Assembly (NCBI GenBank): GCA_031258625.1
Contig: JAIRMO010000076.1
Coordinates: 1-14,016 of the forward strand
Reading direction: 5' to 3'
DNA from: Spirochaetaceae bacterium
GTDB lineage: Bacteria; Spirochaetota; Spirochaetia; Treponematales; Breznakiellaceae
DNA length: 14,016 bases
Shown here in pieces: positions 1-6,812 of the stretch (positions within the stretch are counted from its first letter, which is position 1; each line of letters opens with the position of its first letter). The position numbers and the translations under genes were made by a program. Under the pieces are notes generated by a model. It worked only from the letters and a program-made list of their open reading frames with translations. It had not been told where the DNA came from and did not search any database.

Positions 1-62
1 GAGAAGAATACAAACAACTATATAAGATACCAAATGACGATCAGCCTTCATTGTTTGACTAA
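1..62 (+). CDS. possible 3' end of a + strand gene, product unknown
   Basis: The third forward frame is open from the window edge and ends at TAA 60-62. It gives a hydrophilic tail, EEYKQLYKIPNDDQPSLFD. The other two frames also reach stops soon (frame 1 at 73-75, frame 2 at about 23). A strong hairpin with a T run on this strand follows at 88-115, which is what one expects after a gene end. A tail ending in S-L-F-D is seen in some DNA-processing enzymes, but 19 residues do not identify a family. The call rests mainly on the terminator. Confidence 0.4.
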   Translation, partial: EEYKQLYKIPNDDQPSLFD

Positions 63-87
63 TCGTTCAAAATAAAATCTTAAAATA

Positions 88-115
88 CCCCGCCGCTCTG
101 CGGCGGGGATTTTTT
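88..115. terminator. bidirectional rho-independent terminator
   Basis: A perfect 9-bp GC stem (88-96 with 100-108) has a TCT loop. On the + strand a run of six T follows at 110-115. On the - strand the hairpin is preceded by A and followed by a looser T-rich tract (TATTTTAAGATTTTATTTT). It can therefore serve both the gene ending at 62 and the ankyrin gene ending at 122. Confidence 0.85.
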
Positions 116-121
116 ATTCCA

Positions 122-826
122 TTACCAATTTGCAACGGCTTCAATAAACTGCAAATTTGAATTCCAGCCGTTTATTGTTTTCCATTGCCTTTCGGCCTCA
201 CGTTCCGCCTCACCTTTTGATGTTGCGGTAACGGCCATTGAAGAACTCATCCGTGTACCGCTGCTATTGAAATAAACCGTTACAAAATAATTTTGTGAGG
301 ACGGCTGTTGGGCCGATTGGCTTGAGGAAGAATTTTGCCCTTCCGTTGGCTGATTTTGTAAAGGCTGAAATTCAATAGCACCATGGTTTTTAAGAAAGTC
401 GTATGCTTCTATTTGCCCACGGTCATACGCACGGGACATAGCGGTTCTTCCCGCAGAGTCCCTCAGATTGATGTTTGCGCCTTTCTGCAAAAGAGCTTCC
501 ATGATGTCAATCTTGCCATATTCAGCGGCCCACATAAGTGCCGACCCCTCAGCGGCGGTGTAAGTATGCCATTCCCAAACAGCGTCAATATCGTATCTGC
601 TGCCAGCAAAGGCATCTATATTTTTATATTTCCCTGCATCCAAAAGCTGTGTTACACGAGACCAGTTTTGTTGAGCGGCAAGAAAGGGCAAATTTCCCTC
701 ATAGTACGCATTGCTAGCAGCTTACGCTCGCGTGTCTGACGGTGTTGAAGTACAAGCCCAACATAACACAGTGAAAACAACCAAAACCCCTGCCGTAATC
801 CCATGCGGCAACCATTTTCTGTTCAT
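122..826 (-). pseudogene. exported ankyrin-repeat protein interrupted by an in-frame TAA
   Basis: An ATG at 826-824, eight bases after AGGAGA, opens a frame beginning MNRKWLPHGITAGVLVVFTV. This is a basic start with a hydrophobic core, followed by L-C-W-A-C, a plausible relaxed spirochaetal lipobox. The frame meets TAA at 724-722 after 34 codons. It then continues without any shift as AASNAYYEGNLPFLAAQQNW to a stop at 122. The downstream part has about two ankyrin repeats (around ALMWAAEYGKIDIMEALLQ and GRTAMSRAYDRGQIEAYDFL), a Ser/Gln-rich linker, and a C-terminal domain with an FVTVYF strand and a Trp-containing end. Without the stop it would be a 234-aa exported or lipid-anchored ankyrin protein. 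Restart is only possible at TTG 691, with no ribosome site seen, and would lack the signal. A single CAA or GAA to TAA change would explain it. A sequencing error is the main alternative. Confidence 0.75.
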
Positions 827-861
827 AAAATTCTCCTTAAGATTTTGCTGAATTTAAAATA

Positions 862-894
862 TTACCCCGTAATTTAAAATGAAAAACGGGGTAA
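862..894 (-). terminator. weak hairpin between the 119-aa gene and the ankyrin gene
   Basis: A 9-bp inverted repeat (TTACCCCGT at 862-870, ACGGGGTAA at 886-894) encloses a 15-nt AT-rich loop. On the - strand it follows the 119-aa gene, and T-rich sequence (ATATTTTAAATT) comes after it. AATTTAAAAT is repeated directly at 851-860 and 871-880. It could be a terminator or a regulatory dyad ahead of the ankyrin gene. Confidence 0.45.
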
Positions 895-912
895 ATTACA
901 GCCAGATGTCTT

Positions 913-1272
913 TTATTCAAAAATATCACATGCTTCGTTATAAATCACACCTGCGGCCCATGTTGCTAATGATCCGGGTAAACCAGCTCCACTAGCGGCA
1001 GCTATGATTGATGCAAGTGAAGTTGCATTACTAACCCTTCTACGAGACTGTCCACTACAAAAGAAATTATATACACCCCGTTCTCCTGTTGGTTGCGCCT
1101 GAACAATCGTTATACAAATTCCTCTTGCTTCATCGTTGATCCAGTAATTGCCACTTCCATCGGATTCAATGGATATACTTCCACGAGAATCCAATTCATA
1201 TGCAAAGACAGCTTGGGTCATGAATAGCAATGCTACCATTACTATCAATATTTTCCCTCTAATTGCAGACAT
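913..1272 (-). CDS. small exported protein of unknown function (119 aa)
   Basis: The start ATG at 1272 follows GGAGG at ideal spacing (TTGGAGGTAAATTATG). Residues 1-24 form a clear type I signal peptide: basic MSAIRGK, a hydrophobic core ILIVMVALLFM, then a cut after AVFA. The mature part is about 95 residues. It has a Gly/Ser-rich first third, the stretch YWINDEARGICITIVQAQP, three cysteines (in GIC, FFC and EAC), an Arg triplet, and an Ala/Gly-rich, helix-prone segment before the acidic end CDIFE. I do not recognise the family. It is probably periplasmic or secreted. It lies upstream of the broken ankyrin gene on the same strand, with a hairpin between them, so the two may be separate transcripts. 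Confidence 0.7.
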   Translation of the reverse strand: MSAIRGKILIVMVALLFMTQAVFAYELDSRGSISIESDGSGNYWINDEARGICITIVQAQPTGERGVYNFFCSGQSRRRVSNATSLASIIAAASGAGLPGSLATWAAGVIYNEACDIFE

Positions 1273-1375
1273 AATTTACCTCCAATAAAACACTTAAAAT
1301 TTCTTGAGCATATCAACTTCGACGAACTTGATACGCTACACCCATTGTACAAACAGACATTTCTGACATTTGCCC

Positions 1376-1408
1376 CTATTCTCTGCAAAAATATGGTTTG
1401 TCTCTCAT
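1376..1408 (-). other. 10-codon ORF with a strong ribosome site; possible remnant of a cysteine-rich gene
   Basis: ATG 1408 lies eight bases after AAAGGAGG and opens MRDKPYFCRE before TAG at 1378-1376. In a shifted frame the next 100 bases stay open and give cysteine-rich text (RNVCLYNGCSVSSSSKLICS, then KCFIGG). Another frame gives GKCQKCLF. A strong ribosome site in front of an immediate stop, with cysteine-rich text resuming in other frames, suggests a frameshifted small metal-binding-type protein. A short leader peptide for the gene at 1272 is the alternative. Evidence is thin. Confidence 0.3.
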
Positions 1409-1441
1409 ACTCGCAACCTCCTTTAAAATATTTCAAAATAT

Positions 1442-1507
1442 TTTTGATGAGCCTCTGCGGAGCAGAGCTCCGGGGTATTAAACCAGACTCCCGAATAATC
1501 ATCAAAA
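1442..1507. repeat. nested inverted repeat (small MITE-like structure)
   Basis: Outer arms TTTTGATGA (1442-1450) and TCATCAAAA (1499-1507) are perfect 9-bp complements. Inside lies a second hairpin, CGGAGC / GCTCCG (1458-1463 with 1467-1472), with an AGA loop. The whole is 66 bp. It lies upstream of the small ORF at 1408 and could be a leader structure or a decayed insertion end. No target duplication is obvious. Confidence 0.4.
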
Positions 1508-1718
1508 TTCAAAGCAAATGACACATAACCCCCTTTCCATGTACCGCTTCTATTCCGCCCGCCAGCGGGTTTCAGGCCCCCGGAGCACGACCCCCTTTGA
1601 ACGGCGCGGCTCCCGCCTCTGATTGCCCCTGGCGGGCGGTGTAGCCCCGATAAAAGCCGCCGTATGCCCTACCGGGCGCGAAGGCTTGAGCCTGAGCGGC
1701 GGGCGCGGTAGGACCGGG
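1508..1718. other. non-coding GC-rich stretch
   Basis: I see no gene here. Open frames on both strands are rich in Arg and Pro, lack ribosome sites, and look like by-products of high GC. The base composition switches sharply from AT-rich (before about 1540) to GC-rich. Confidence 0.5.
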
Positions 1719-1744
1719 CGGAGTTTTTGCACGCAAAAACTCCG
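1719..1744. repeat. 12-bp-arm palindrome next to the gene-end hairpin
   Basis: CGGAGTTTTTGC (1719-1730) and GCAAAAACTCCG (1733-1744) are perfect complements around an AC centre. On the - strand it follows directly after the hairpin at 1745-1783 and supplies the T5 tract. Together they form a two-hairpin end structure. It also resembles a dispersed extragenic palindrome. Confidence 0.65.
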
Positions 1745-1783
1745 GCTTACTTCTTCCCTCAGGGAATGAGGGAAGAAGTAAGC
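1745..1783 (-). terminator. 17-bp perfect hairpin at the 3' end of the 220-aa gene
   Basis: The arms 1745-1761 and 1767-1783 are perfect 17-nt complements with a 5-nt loop. The stop codon of the 220-aa gene (1761-1759) is inside the structure. A T5 run follows about 6 bases later on the - strand, within the adjoining palindrome. The stem length is unusual for a simple terminator, so it may be a repeat element that now ends the gene. Confidence 0.6.
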
Positions 1784-2421
1784 GGTCCCCACGGCCCTTT
1801 CTTGCCGTCGTTCTCTATCTGCACGGCGAAGTACGCCGTCTTCCCGCTGTCCCGGTACTCAACCCTTCTCCGCTTGGTGAAGAAGGACAGGGGCAGCTCA
1901 CCGGGCCGCTCCGGGTCCTCCGGCGGCGTTTCGCCGGGCGCAGCCACGCGGTAGTATATCCGGTAGCCCTTGTTCGCCGGGTCGTCGGGGCTGCCGTCAA
2001 CGTAGCGGAGCTTGATCCCCAGCTCGCGGCGGCCCGCCAGGAAAGTTTCCACGGTTACGTGGGCCGTGGGCGCGCCGCTGGGGGTGGGGATGGGGTCATG
2101 GGGCTTGAGGCCCAGGGCGATATAATCCGCGTCGGTGAGGGGCGGGGACAAAAAATACCGCCGTTTGAAATCCCGCATAAAGGCGGTGAGCGCGTCAAAG
2201 GCTGCCTTGCATTGGGCGGTGGCCACGGGGGTGCGGGTGTTCTCGTTTTTGGCCGTGTCCAGGGCGGTTTGGGCTTTCAGCATGAAGGTCCGCAGTTCCA
2301 CGATGACGGCGGCGGGAATGTTCCAGGGGTCGGCCAGCGCTCCCGCATAGCTTATCCATTCCTTTGCCATTGCAAGCTGCCCGTCCCGTGTGGTCGGGAG
2401 CCAATCCTTTGTTGTCGGCAT
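1759..2421 (-). CDS. hypothetical 220-aa protein with a fibronectin III-like C-terminal part
   Basis: ATG 2421 follows a perfect AGGAGG (CAGGAGGAATAATATG). The first ~110 residues are helical and soluble: MPTTKDWLPTTRDGQLAMAK, a segment with WNIPAAVIVELRTFMLKAQ, and the basic FKRRYFL. From about residue 130 the sequence turns to beta text: LRYVDGSPDDPANKGYRIYYR, then GKTAYFAVQIENDGKKGPWGP. This is the pattern of an immunoglobulin or fibronectin III-like sandwich (Tyr-rich strands, a W near the last strand). There is no signal peptide and no membrane segment. I have the impression that such proteins occur in several copies in termite-gut treponemes, but I cannot verify that here. Function is unknown. 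The gene stands alone, with 21-bp tandem repeats about 65 bases upstream and strong hairpins at its end. Confidence 0.75.
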   Translation of the reverse strand: MPTTKDWLPTTRDGQLAMAKEWISYAGALADPWNIPAAVIVELRTFMLKAQTALDTAKNENTRTPVATAQCKAAFDALTAFMRDFKRRYFLSPPLTDADYIALGLKPHDPIPTPSGAPTAHVTVETFLAGRRELGIKLRYVDGSPDDPANKGYRIYYRVAAPGETPPEDPERPGELPLSFFTKRRRVEYRDSGKTAYFAVQIENDGKKGPWGPLTSSLIP

Positions 2422-3045
2422 ATTATTCCTCCTGATATAACTATGAATCGGGGTGGTTTTGACCGCCGAAAGCGGTAGATTTGCGCCCTAACGAGTTGAT
2501 CGGGATCCCTAACGGGTTGATCGGGATCCCTAACCGGGTGTTTTTGTCAGAATTTGGGAAAATTTGATGAGAAAACGGAAATTGAGGCGTTAGATACTTG
2601 ACACGCCGTCTTTTTATTAAAGGGCATCCTGAAATTCCTAGCGCAACTCTCTATCGTACACAAATCATTATTACATATAGATTTATGAAAAAAGATTGGA
2701 AAAATGAGTCTATCTCATTATATTATAAAGACTTATTTGATTTGTTTTTTACAATAGTTATGCGCTTTATTTTATTACTATATAATGAGTTGCATTAGAA
2801 ATTACCGACTGCCCCTCCAAAGGGGTACTTCAACCAAAAACACGTTCAGCCTTATGACTTTATAGTAGTAGAGTAGTAACGAAAACGGACTGATCCGGAC
2901 GCCGCGTCCCCGCAGAGGGAATAAGGGGCAGGGGGTGAAAGCACGGAAACGCCCCGCCGCCTTCCGGGGGATCGGGGATGATGCCCTTTTCCCAAAATAC
3001 CGGAAACAGCCCGTGAAGCGATCCGTTTAGCCCCGGCTTCGGGCC
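2422..3045. other. 624-base intergenic region, AT-rich in the middle, no convincing gene
   Basis: From 2440 the region holds the tandem repeat described separately, then an AT-rich stretch (about 2590-2800) and a GC-rich one (about 2880-3045). The best small frame is ATG 2685 to 2798 (+), a 37-aa peptide with a hydrophobic segment LFDLFFTIVMRFILLLY. It has no ribosome site, so I do not call it. A 9-bp inverted repeat (CTCATTATA at 2714-2722, TATAATGAG at 2781-2789) lies in the AT-rich part. The stretch may be a relic of a lost gene or an insertion. Confidence 0.5.
2486..2539. repeat. 21-bp tandem repeat, about 2.5 copies
   Basis: The unit CCCTAACGRGTTGATCGGGAT occurs at 2486-2506 and 2507-2527, differing by one base. 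A third partial copy begins at 2528 (CCCTAACCGGGT). Each junction makes the palindrome GGGATCCC. It lies upstream of the 220-aa gene, whose start is at 2421, so it may overlap its promoter region. Confidence 0.8.
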
Positions 3046-3528
3046 CTATTCGTATCGCTGAATTTCGTCAAAAACATACTCCAGCCGTATTCCGGCCTGG
3101 TCAAACATGGCCTCCGAGTCTCCCGCGTCCTGATAACGCCGCTGGCATACCACCCGGAGGATGCCGCAGTTAATAATAAGCATGGCGCAGGTTCTGCACG
3201 GGGTCATCCGGCAGTACAGGGTGGCCCCGGCAATGGCGATCCCCCGCCTGGCGGCCTGGCAGATGGCGTTTTGTTCCGCGTGAACCGTTCTGACACAGTG
3301 GGTGGTAACGCTTCCATCCTCATGGACCATCTTTTTAAACTGATGCCCCACTTCGTCGCAGTGGGGCAGCCCCGCGGGGGCGCCTACATAGCCGGTTACC
3401 AGGATCTGATTGTCCCGGGCGATCACACACCCCGAACGCCCCCGGTCACAGGTAGCCCGTTTGGCGATAGCGTCACAGACCTCCATAAAATATTCATCCC
3501 AACTGGGCCTTTTATACGGTTCCGCCAT
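3046..3528 (-). CDS. deoxycytidylate (dCMP) deaminase, ComEB-like
   Basis: This 160-aa protein is a member of the zinc-dependent cytidine/deoxycytidylate deaminase family. It should convert dCMP to dUMP, which feeds thymidylate synthesis in the cytosol. The catalytic zinc motif is complete: H83-A-E85 in TVHAEQNAI, then P110-C-R-T-C114-A. H83, C111 and C114 bind zinc and E85 acts as the proton shuttle. The N-terminal RPSWDEYFMEVCDAIAKRAT and GAPAGLPHC are typical of the dCMP branch, as is the insertion with extra Cys/His (C27, C34, H56, C57) before the HAE motif, which in relatives can bind a second zinc. Length is normal for the family. ATG 3528 has GGAGA nine bases upstream. It is divergent from the kinase at 3747 and no operon partner is visible. 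Confidence 0.93.
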   Translation of the reverse strand: MAEPYKRPSWDEYFMEVCDAIAKRATCDRGRSGCVIARDNQILVTGYVGAPAGLPHCDEVGHQFKKMVHEDGSVTTHCVRTVHAEQNAICQAARRGIAIAGATLYCRMTPCRTCAMLIINCGILRVVCQRRYQDAGDSEAMFDQAGIRLEYVFDEIQRYE

Positions 3529-3746
3529 GATAATTCTCCGTTTTAGTGCGGGGGCTGTATCAATATGTCAGATTTGAAAGACAAACTTTGCTCGTCAAAC
3601 AGCCCTAAAAATAAACAACCCGCCAAGGTTTTTTAGACCTATTGTACCGGACCGGTTGTTTGTATACAGTACTTTAAGAGACCCTTTTAGTTCAAGGCAG
3701 CCCCCCGGAGTTTGGGGGTTAAAAAACCTTTAATTATGGAAATTAC
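3529..3746. promoter_or_regulatory. divergent intergenic region with dyads
   Basis: This 218-base region must hold the promoters of both the deaminase (-) and the kinase (+). An inverted repeat AAACAACC (3613-3620) / GGTTGTTT (3654-3661) flanks the odd palindrome CCGGACCGG (3648-3656). TTGTAC (3642-3647) and TATACA (3663-3668) resemble -35 and -10 boxes on the + strand, but the 15-base spacer is short. A C/G hairpin (about 3702-3718) lies in the kinase leader. I infer possible regulation of the kinase, without proof. Confidence 0.35.
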
Positions 3747-4673
3747 ATGAAACCAATAGCGTATCTTTCGGTATGTATGAATCCGACCCTCCAGAAAACC
3801 CTCTGTTTTTCTTCGATAGTGGGTAATACGGTGAACCGGACCGAAAATTACCGGTTGGATGTCGGCGGCAAGGGGGCAAATACCTGCAGGGTTTTAACCC
3901 AGTTGGGAAAACCGGCGGTCCACCTTATCCAGCTTGGGGGACAGACCCGTCCCCTGTATTTGAAAATGTGTAGACAGGACGGCCTCACCGTCCGGTGGGT
4001 GGAAAGCGGGAGCCCCATACGGTTTTGTTATACCCTGATAAATAACGAAGACGAAAGCATCACCGAATTGGTGGAAGAATCGGAGCCGGTGGATCCCGGA
4101 ACCGAAGGGCGGATGAGGGACCGGTATGAAGCGTTGCTTCCGGAACAGGGGACCGTCATTATTTCCGGGACCAAAGCCCGGGGGTTTTCCGACGCCCTGG
4201 TCCCATGGATGGTCTGTCGCGCGAAAGCCGCGGGAAAAGGGGTGATCCTCGATCTCTGGGGCAGGGATCTGCTCCAAAGCCTGGAATACCGCCCGGATCT
4301 GATTAAGCCGAATCTTTTTGAATTTGCCCGCACCTTCGCGCCGGGCCTCATCCAAAACAACGAAATTACGGAGGATGAAACGCGGGTTAAAGCGGAGGTC
4401 CGGGAAATTTGCCGGGAACTTTGCGAAAAACACCATTGCCGGATTGCGCTTACCCGGGGGGCCAAAACCGTCTGGTTTGCCGAGGGGGACCGTTTCTCCG
4501 AATACCCCTTTGAGCCCATAAAGCCGGTCAATCCCATTGGGTCCGGGGACGCCTTTACCGCCGGGCTTGCCGCCGCCTTAGGGGACGGCGCCGCCCTGGA
4601 AGAAGGGGTAGCCCAGGGGATACGCTACGGGCGGTTGAACGCGGGATTCCTTAAAATCGGGGTAATCCGGTAA
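3747..4673 (+). CDS. PfkB-family sugar-phosphate kinase, 1-phosphofructokinase type
   Basis: This 308-aa cytosolic kinase of the ribokinase/PfkB fold probably phosphorylates fructose 1-phosphate or tagatose 6-phosphate with ATP. Evidence is the start with N12-P-T-L, the first family signature DVGGKGANTCRVLTQLG (38-54), TELVEESEP (107-115, the position of the TEINEPGP-type motif in 1-phosphofructokinases), ISGTKARGF, LIKPNLFEF (about 186-193), and the second signature NPIGSGDAFTAG (262-273) with D268 as catalytic base and the anion hole GSGD. Length fits the family. The 1-PFK/tagatose-6-P kinase branch is favoured over ribokinase by the N-terminus and the TELVEE motif. Exact substrate cannot be told. 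The ribosome site is weak (GGA about six bases before ATG 3747). There is no PTS transporter or aldolase next to it. It is convergent with the GH57-like gene, 13 bases apart. Confidence 0.88.
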   Translation: MKPIAYLSVCMNPTLQKTLCFSSIVGNTVNRTENYRLDVGGKGANTCRVLTQLGKPAVHLIQLGGQTRPLYLKMCRQDGLTVRWVESGSPIRFCYTLINNEDESITELVEESEPVDPGTEGRMRDRYEALLPEQGTVIISGTKARGFSDALVPWMVCRAKAAGKGVILDLWGRDLLQSLEYRPDLIKPNLFEFARTFAPGLIQNNEITEDETRVKAEVREICRELCEKHHCRIALTRGAKTVWFAEGDRFSEYPFEPIKPVNPIGSGDAFTAGLAAALGDGAALEEGVAQGIRYGRLNAGFLKIGVIR

Positions 4674-4686
4674 GGGGATTGTATCC

Positions 4687-6573
4687 TCAGTGGTATACCC
4701 GCAGGCGGTATTCGATCTCAAATCGTTCCCCCGGTTCCAGGGCAACCGCGTGGATGGGCATAATACAGGTAGATTGATACTGCTCCGTCATTTCCCCATA
4801 GATCCGGCACCGGGTACGGATGGGGATGATCCACAGATCAAAGGGCCTGTTTGCAAGGAGGCTTACAATAGTTTCATTTTTTAAATCCTGGAATTCAACA
4901 GCCGACATAGTCGTAAATTCCCCGCCCTCCCGGGGAACCGCCTCTTTTTCCCCGGCATTGATCGTAAATATCCGCAAAAAAGACTCCTCGTCGCCGGGAA
5001 AAGAAAAATCAACCTGGGGTATAAACTTAAACTCCCGGGGATCCAAACCCCGGTTGATCAGCGCGTAATTCAGGGTCAACACGTCCGTTTTGAGGCGGTA
5101 CCGTTTTTCCAATTCAAGGCTCCCAAAGGGCAGGTCCTCCCGGGGGAGGAGCCGGAAATAGGCCTTTTTTTGGACCTTGTCTATTTCAACCGCCTGGTAG
5201 GATTCGTTTCCGCAAAAACGGGAACCGGTAAACCGGTTTTCCCGGGCATCCCGGAGGGTAAAATCCCGAGGGAGGAGCCGATCCAAAAAAGCGGCCCGCC
5301 GGTACCCGTCCTCAATAGCGGGTTCTTCCATATAGGACTCCCTGCGCCGGGCAAAGGTGTTCAAATAATTCCATGCCTTGGGGAGATAATCAAGCTCAAA
5401 AATCCCGGCCCCAAGGGTTTTGATATAGTAATTTATGTTTTTGTCCTGAAAAAGATACTCCGCCTCGCCGTCCAAATCAAAATCAAAGGTCATCAGGGAC
5501 GGGATAAACTTACCCCGATCCCGGGTTATTTTTTCAGCCTCCAACAGCGCCTTATACGCGGCGTTTCGCAGGGTATTACGGTAGATACCCCCGTCGTCCT
5601 CGTGGCTATAGGTGTTATACCCCTGGGCCTTCCAGAGTTCCTCCCGGGCATTCCGTTTACGGGATTTATCCCCCCGCAGTTGGTTGATCAGCACATGGGT
5701 AAATATCATTTTGGAATAAACGCCGTTGGATTCGGGGTAGGTAATCAGAAATTGCCGGGACGAAGAGCCGGGGAAATACGCCTTTTTAAGGTCCTGATGG
5801 GTTTTGAGGAACCGGTTCGGCAGGGTAAGTTCTATGGCGGTTTCCATTATCCGGGAAAGGGCCTCAAAAAACTGATGTATCCCCGCCTCGGGGGTTCCGG
5901 CGTCCCCCGGTTCCACAAAAATATCCTCCGGAAACACTGAAACAAAGGGGGGGGGCTGGGAGGACCGGTCCTTGAAGAAGACTTCCAATGCCAGGGAAGC
6001 CTTCTTTTGCCTTAATTCGGCGTGTAAGCGGCCCGAAAGGGGGAAGACCGTAAGGAGTTTCCCCTGATCTTCACTGATGCAGGGCCGCAAGGCTTCTTGC
6101 CCCCGGACATCCTCCCGGTTGAACCGGGAATCTTCTAAAAAGGTATAACCCATGCCGCAGGTATTAAGGACGCCGACCATGTTCTGTTCCCAGGCGGCTC
6201 CCGGAAGCCAGCAGCCCTGGGGCCGCTTGCCGAACTGTTTCCTGATATAGGTGGTGAGCATCTCTATTTGACCGATTTTATCCGCCTGGGGAAGCAGGGT
6301 CATCATGGGCTCGTAAAAACCGCCCCCCAACAGTTCTATCTGTTTCCGGGAAATAAGGTCCAATATGATCATAAAAAATTCCGGATGGTTTCTTTCTATC
6401 CAATGCAAAAGGACCCCGGAATAATGGAGCACCGCGGGGATATGGGGATATTGATACAGGGTCGAGATAAAGGGCTTTAATTTACCCCTATAAATTCGTT
6501 CAAATTCGTCATCCCTCGTTCCATAGGGCATATGATTGTGAGAACCAAAGATAAAATTGGTTTTATAATTCAT
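4687..6573 (-). CDS. GH57 4-alpha-glucanotransferase/amylase-like protein, probably catalytically inactive
   Basis: The protein has the full layout of the GH57 glucanotransferase group and a similar length (628 aa): an N-terminal barrel, the DUF1925-type middle (LWKAQGYNTYSHEDDGGIYR) and the DUF1926-type beta-sandwich (TFDFDLDGEAEYLFQDKN, LGAGIFELDYLPKAWN, ending EYRLRVYH). Family motifs can be placed in order. HNHMP (12-16) replaces HNHQP. GGGFYEP (83-89) is kept. WLPGAAWE (122-129) replaces the WLxERVW-type motif, so the nucleophile Glu is Gly125. FPEDIFVEPG (214-223) stands where the DDGEKFG acid/base motif is expected. It may bind alpha-glucan without cleaving it. ATG 6573 is chosen over the upstream in-frame ATG 6639. 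The FGSHNHMP motif then starts at the usual distance, there is an AGGA/GAGA site, and a TATACT box lies between the two starts. No signal peptide is seen. Confidence 0.85.
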   Translation of the reverse strand: MNYKTNFIFGSHNHMPYGTRDDEFERIYRGKLKPFISTLYQYPHIPAVLHYSGVLLHWIERNHPEFFMIILDLISRKQIELLGGGFYEPMMTLLPQADKIGQIEMLTTYIRKQFGKRPQGCWLPGAAWEQNMVGVLNTCGMGYTFLEDSRFNREDVRGQEALRPCISEDQGKLLTVFPLSGRLHAELRQKKASLALEVFFKDRSSQPPPFVSVFPEDIFVEPGDAGTPEAGIHQFFEALSRIMETAIELTLPNRFLKTHQDLKKAYFPGSSSRQFLITYPESNGVYSKMIFTHVLINQLRGDKSRKRNAREELWKAQGYNTYSHEDDGGIYRNTLRNAAYKALLEAEKITRDRGKFIPSLMTFDFDLDGEAEYLFQDKNINYYIKTLGAGIFELDYLPKAWNYLNTFARRRESYMEEPAIEDGYRRAAFLDRLLPRDFTLRDARENRFTGSRFCGNESYQAVEIDKVQKKAYFRLLPREDLPFGSLELEKRYRLKTDVLTLNYALINRGLDPREFKFIPQVDFSFPGDEESFLRIFTINAGEKEAVPREGGEFTTMSAVEFQDLKNETIVSLLANRPFDLWIIPIRTRCRIYGEMTEQYQSTCIMPIHAVALEPGERFEIEYRLRVYH

Positions 6574-6596
6574 TAATCTCTTTTTTCCTAAATAAA

Positions 6597-6602
6597 AGTA
6601 TA
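6597..6602 (-). promoter_or_regulatory. putative -10 box (TATACT) for the GH57-like gene
   Basis: TATACT on the - strand lies about 23 bases before ATG 6573, which leaves room for a short leader with AGGA. A poor -35 (GGTCTT) sits 16 bases upstream. Support is weak apart from position. Confidence 0.3.
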
Positions 6603-6696
6603 CAACGAAGCGTTTCCTAAGACCGCGATCTTCGTACAATTTTAAAATGGGAAGCGCAAACGGATCGGCTCAATGCTGAACTTGACCGTTTTTTTC

Positions 6697-6731
6697 AAAA
6701 AAGGGTTCAAAACCAAGCGGTTTTTGGAACC
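6697..6731 (-). terminator. rho-independent terminator of the rnf-like operon
   Basis: On the - strand GGTTCCAAAAACC (6731-6719) pairs with GGTTTTGAACC (6714-6704), with two bulged bases and an AAGC/GCTT loop. CTTTTTT follows directly (6703-6697). An AT-only inverted repeat (TTCTTTTTT at 6760-6768, AAAAAAGAA at 6779-6787) lies just after the rnfA stop and may add to it. Confidence 0.75.
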
Positions 6732-6812
6732 GGCTCTCTATCCTCTATTCTAGACTACTTTCTTTTTTCTGAAAAGCTAAAAAAGAATAATTTAAAGAAA
6801 TCAGGGATATTC

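Noticed and set aside
1245..1505. 86-codon - strand frame overlapping the start of the 119-aa gene
   Set aside because: Its start lies inside the inverted repeat arm and it has no ribosome site of its own. I treat it as a possible remnant, not as a gene.
1550..1792. 80-codon - strand frame, Arg/Pro-rich
   Set aside because: It is GC-driven, runs through two palindromes, and shows no ribosome site or family features.
2598..2798. 66-codon frame on + in the AT-rich region, including a possible 37-aa membrane peptide from ATG 2685
   Set aside because: It has no ribosome site, a TTG start in the long version, and low-complexity AT-driven residues. A small toxin is conceivable but not supported.
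2800..3045. Possible tRNA or structured RNA in the GC-rich stretch before the deaminase end
   Set aside because: Short G/C hairpins occur, but no cloverleaf, no anticodon arm and no known RNA family pattern could be found by eye.
5170..5940. 256-codon + frame opposite the GH57-like gene
   Set aside because: It is antisense to a gene with clear family motifs. Its residues are Gly/Pro/Ile-rich without domains, and it is a by-product of the codon pattern.
6574..6639. Longer N-terminus for the GH57-like protein (ATG 6639)
   Set aside because: It adds 22 basic/aromatic residues ahead of a normal family start, overlaps the likely -10 box, and has no ribosome site.
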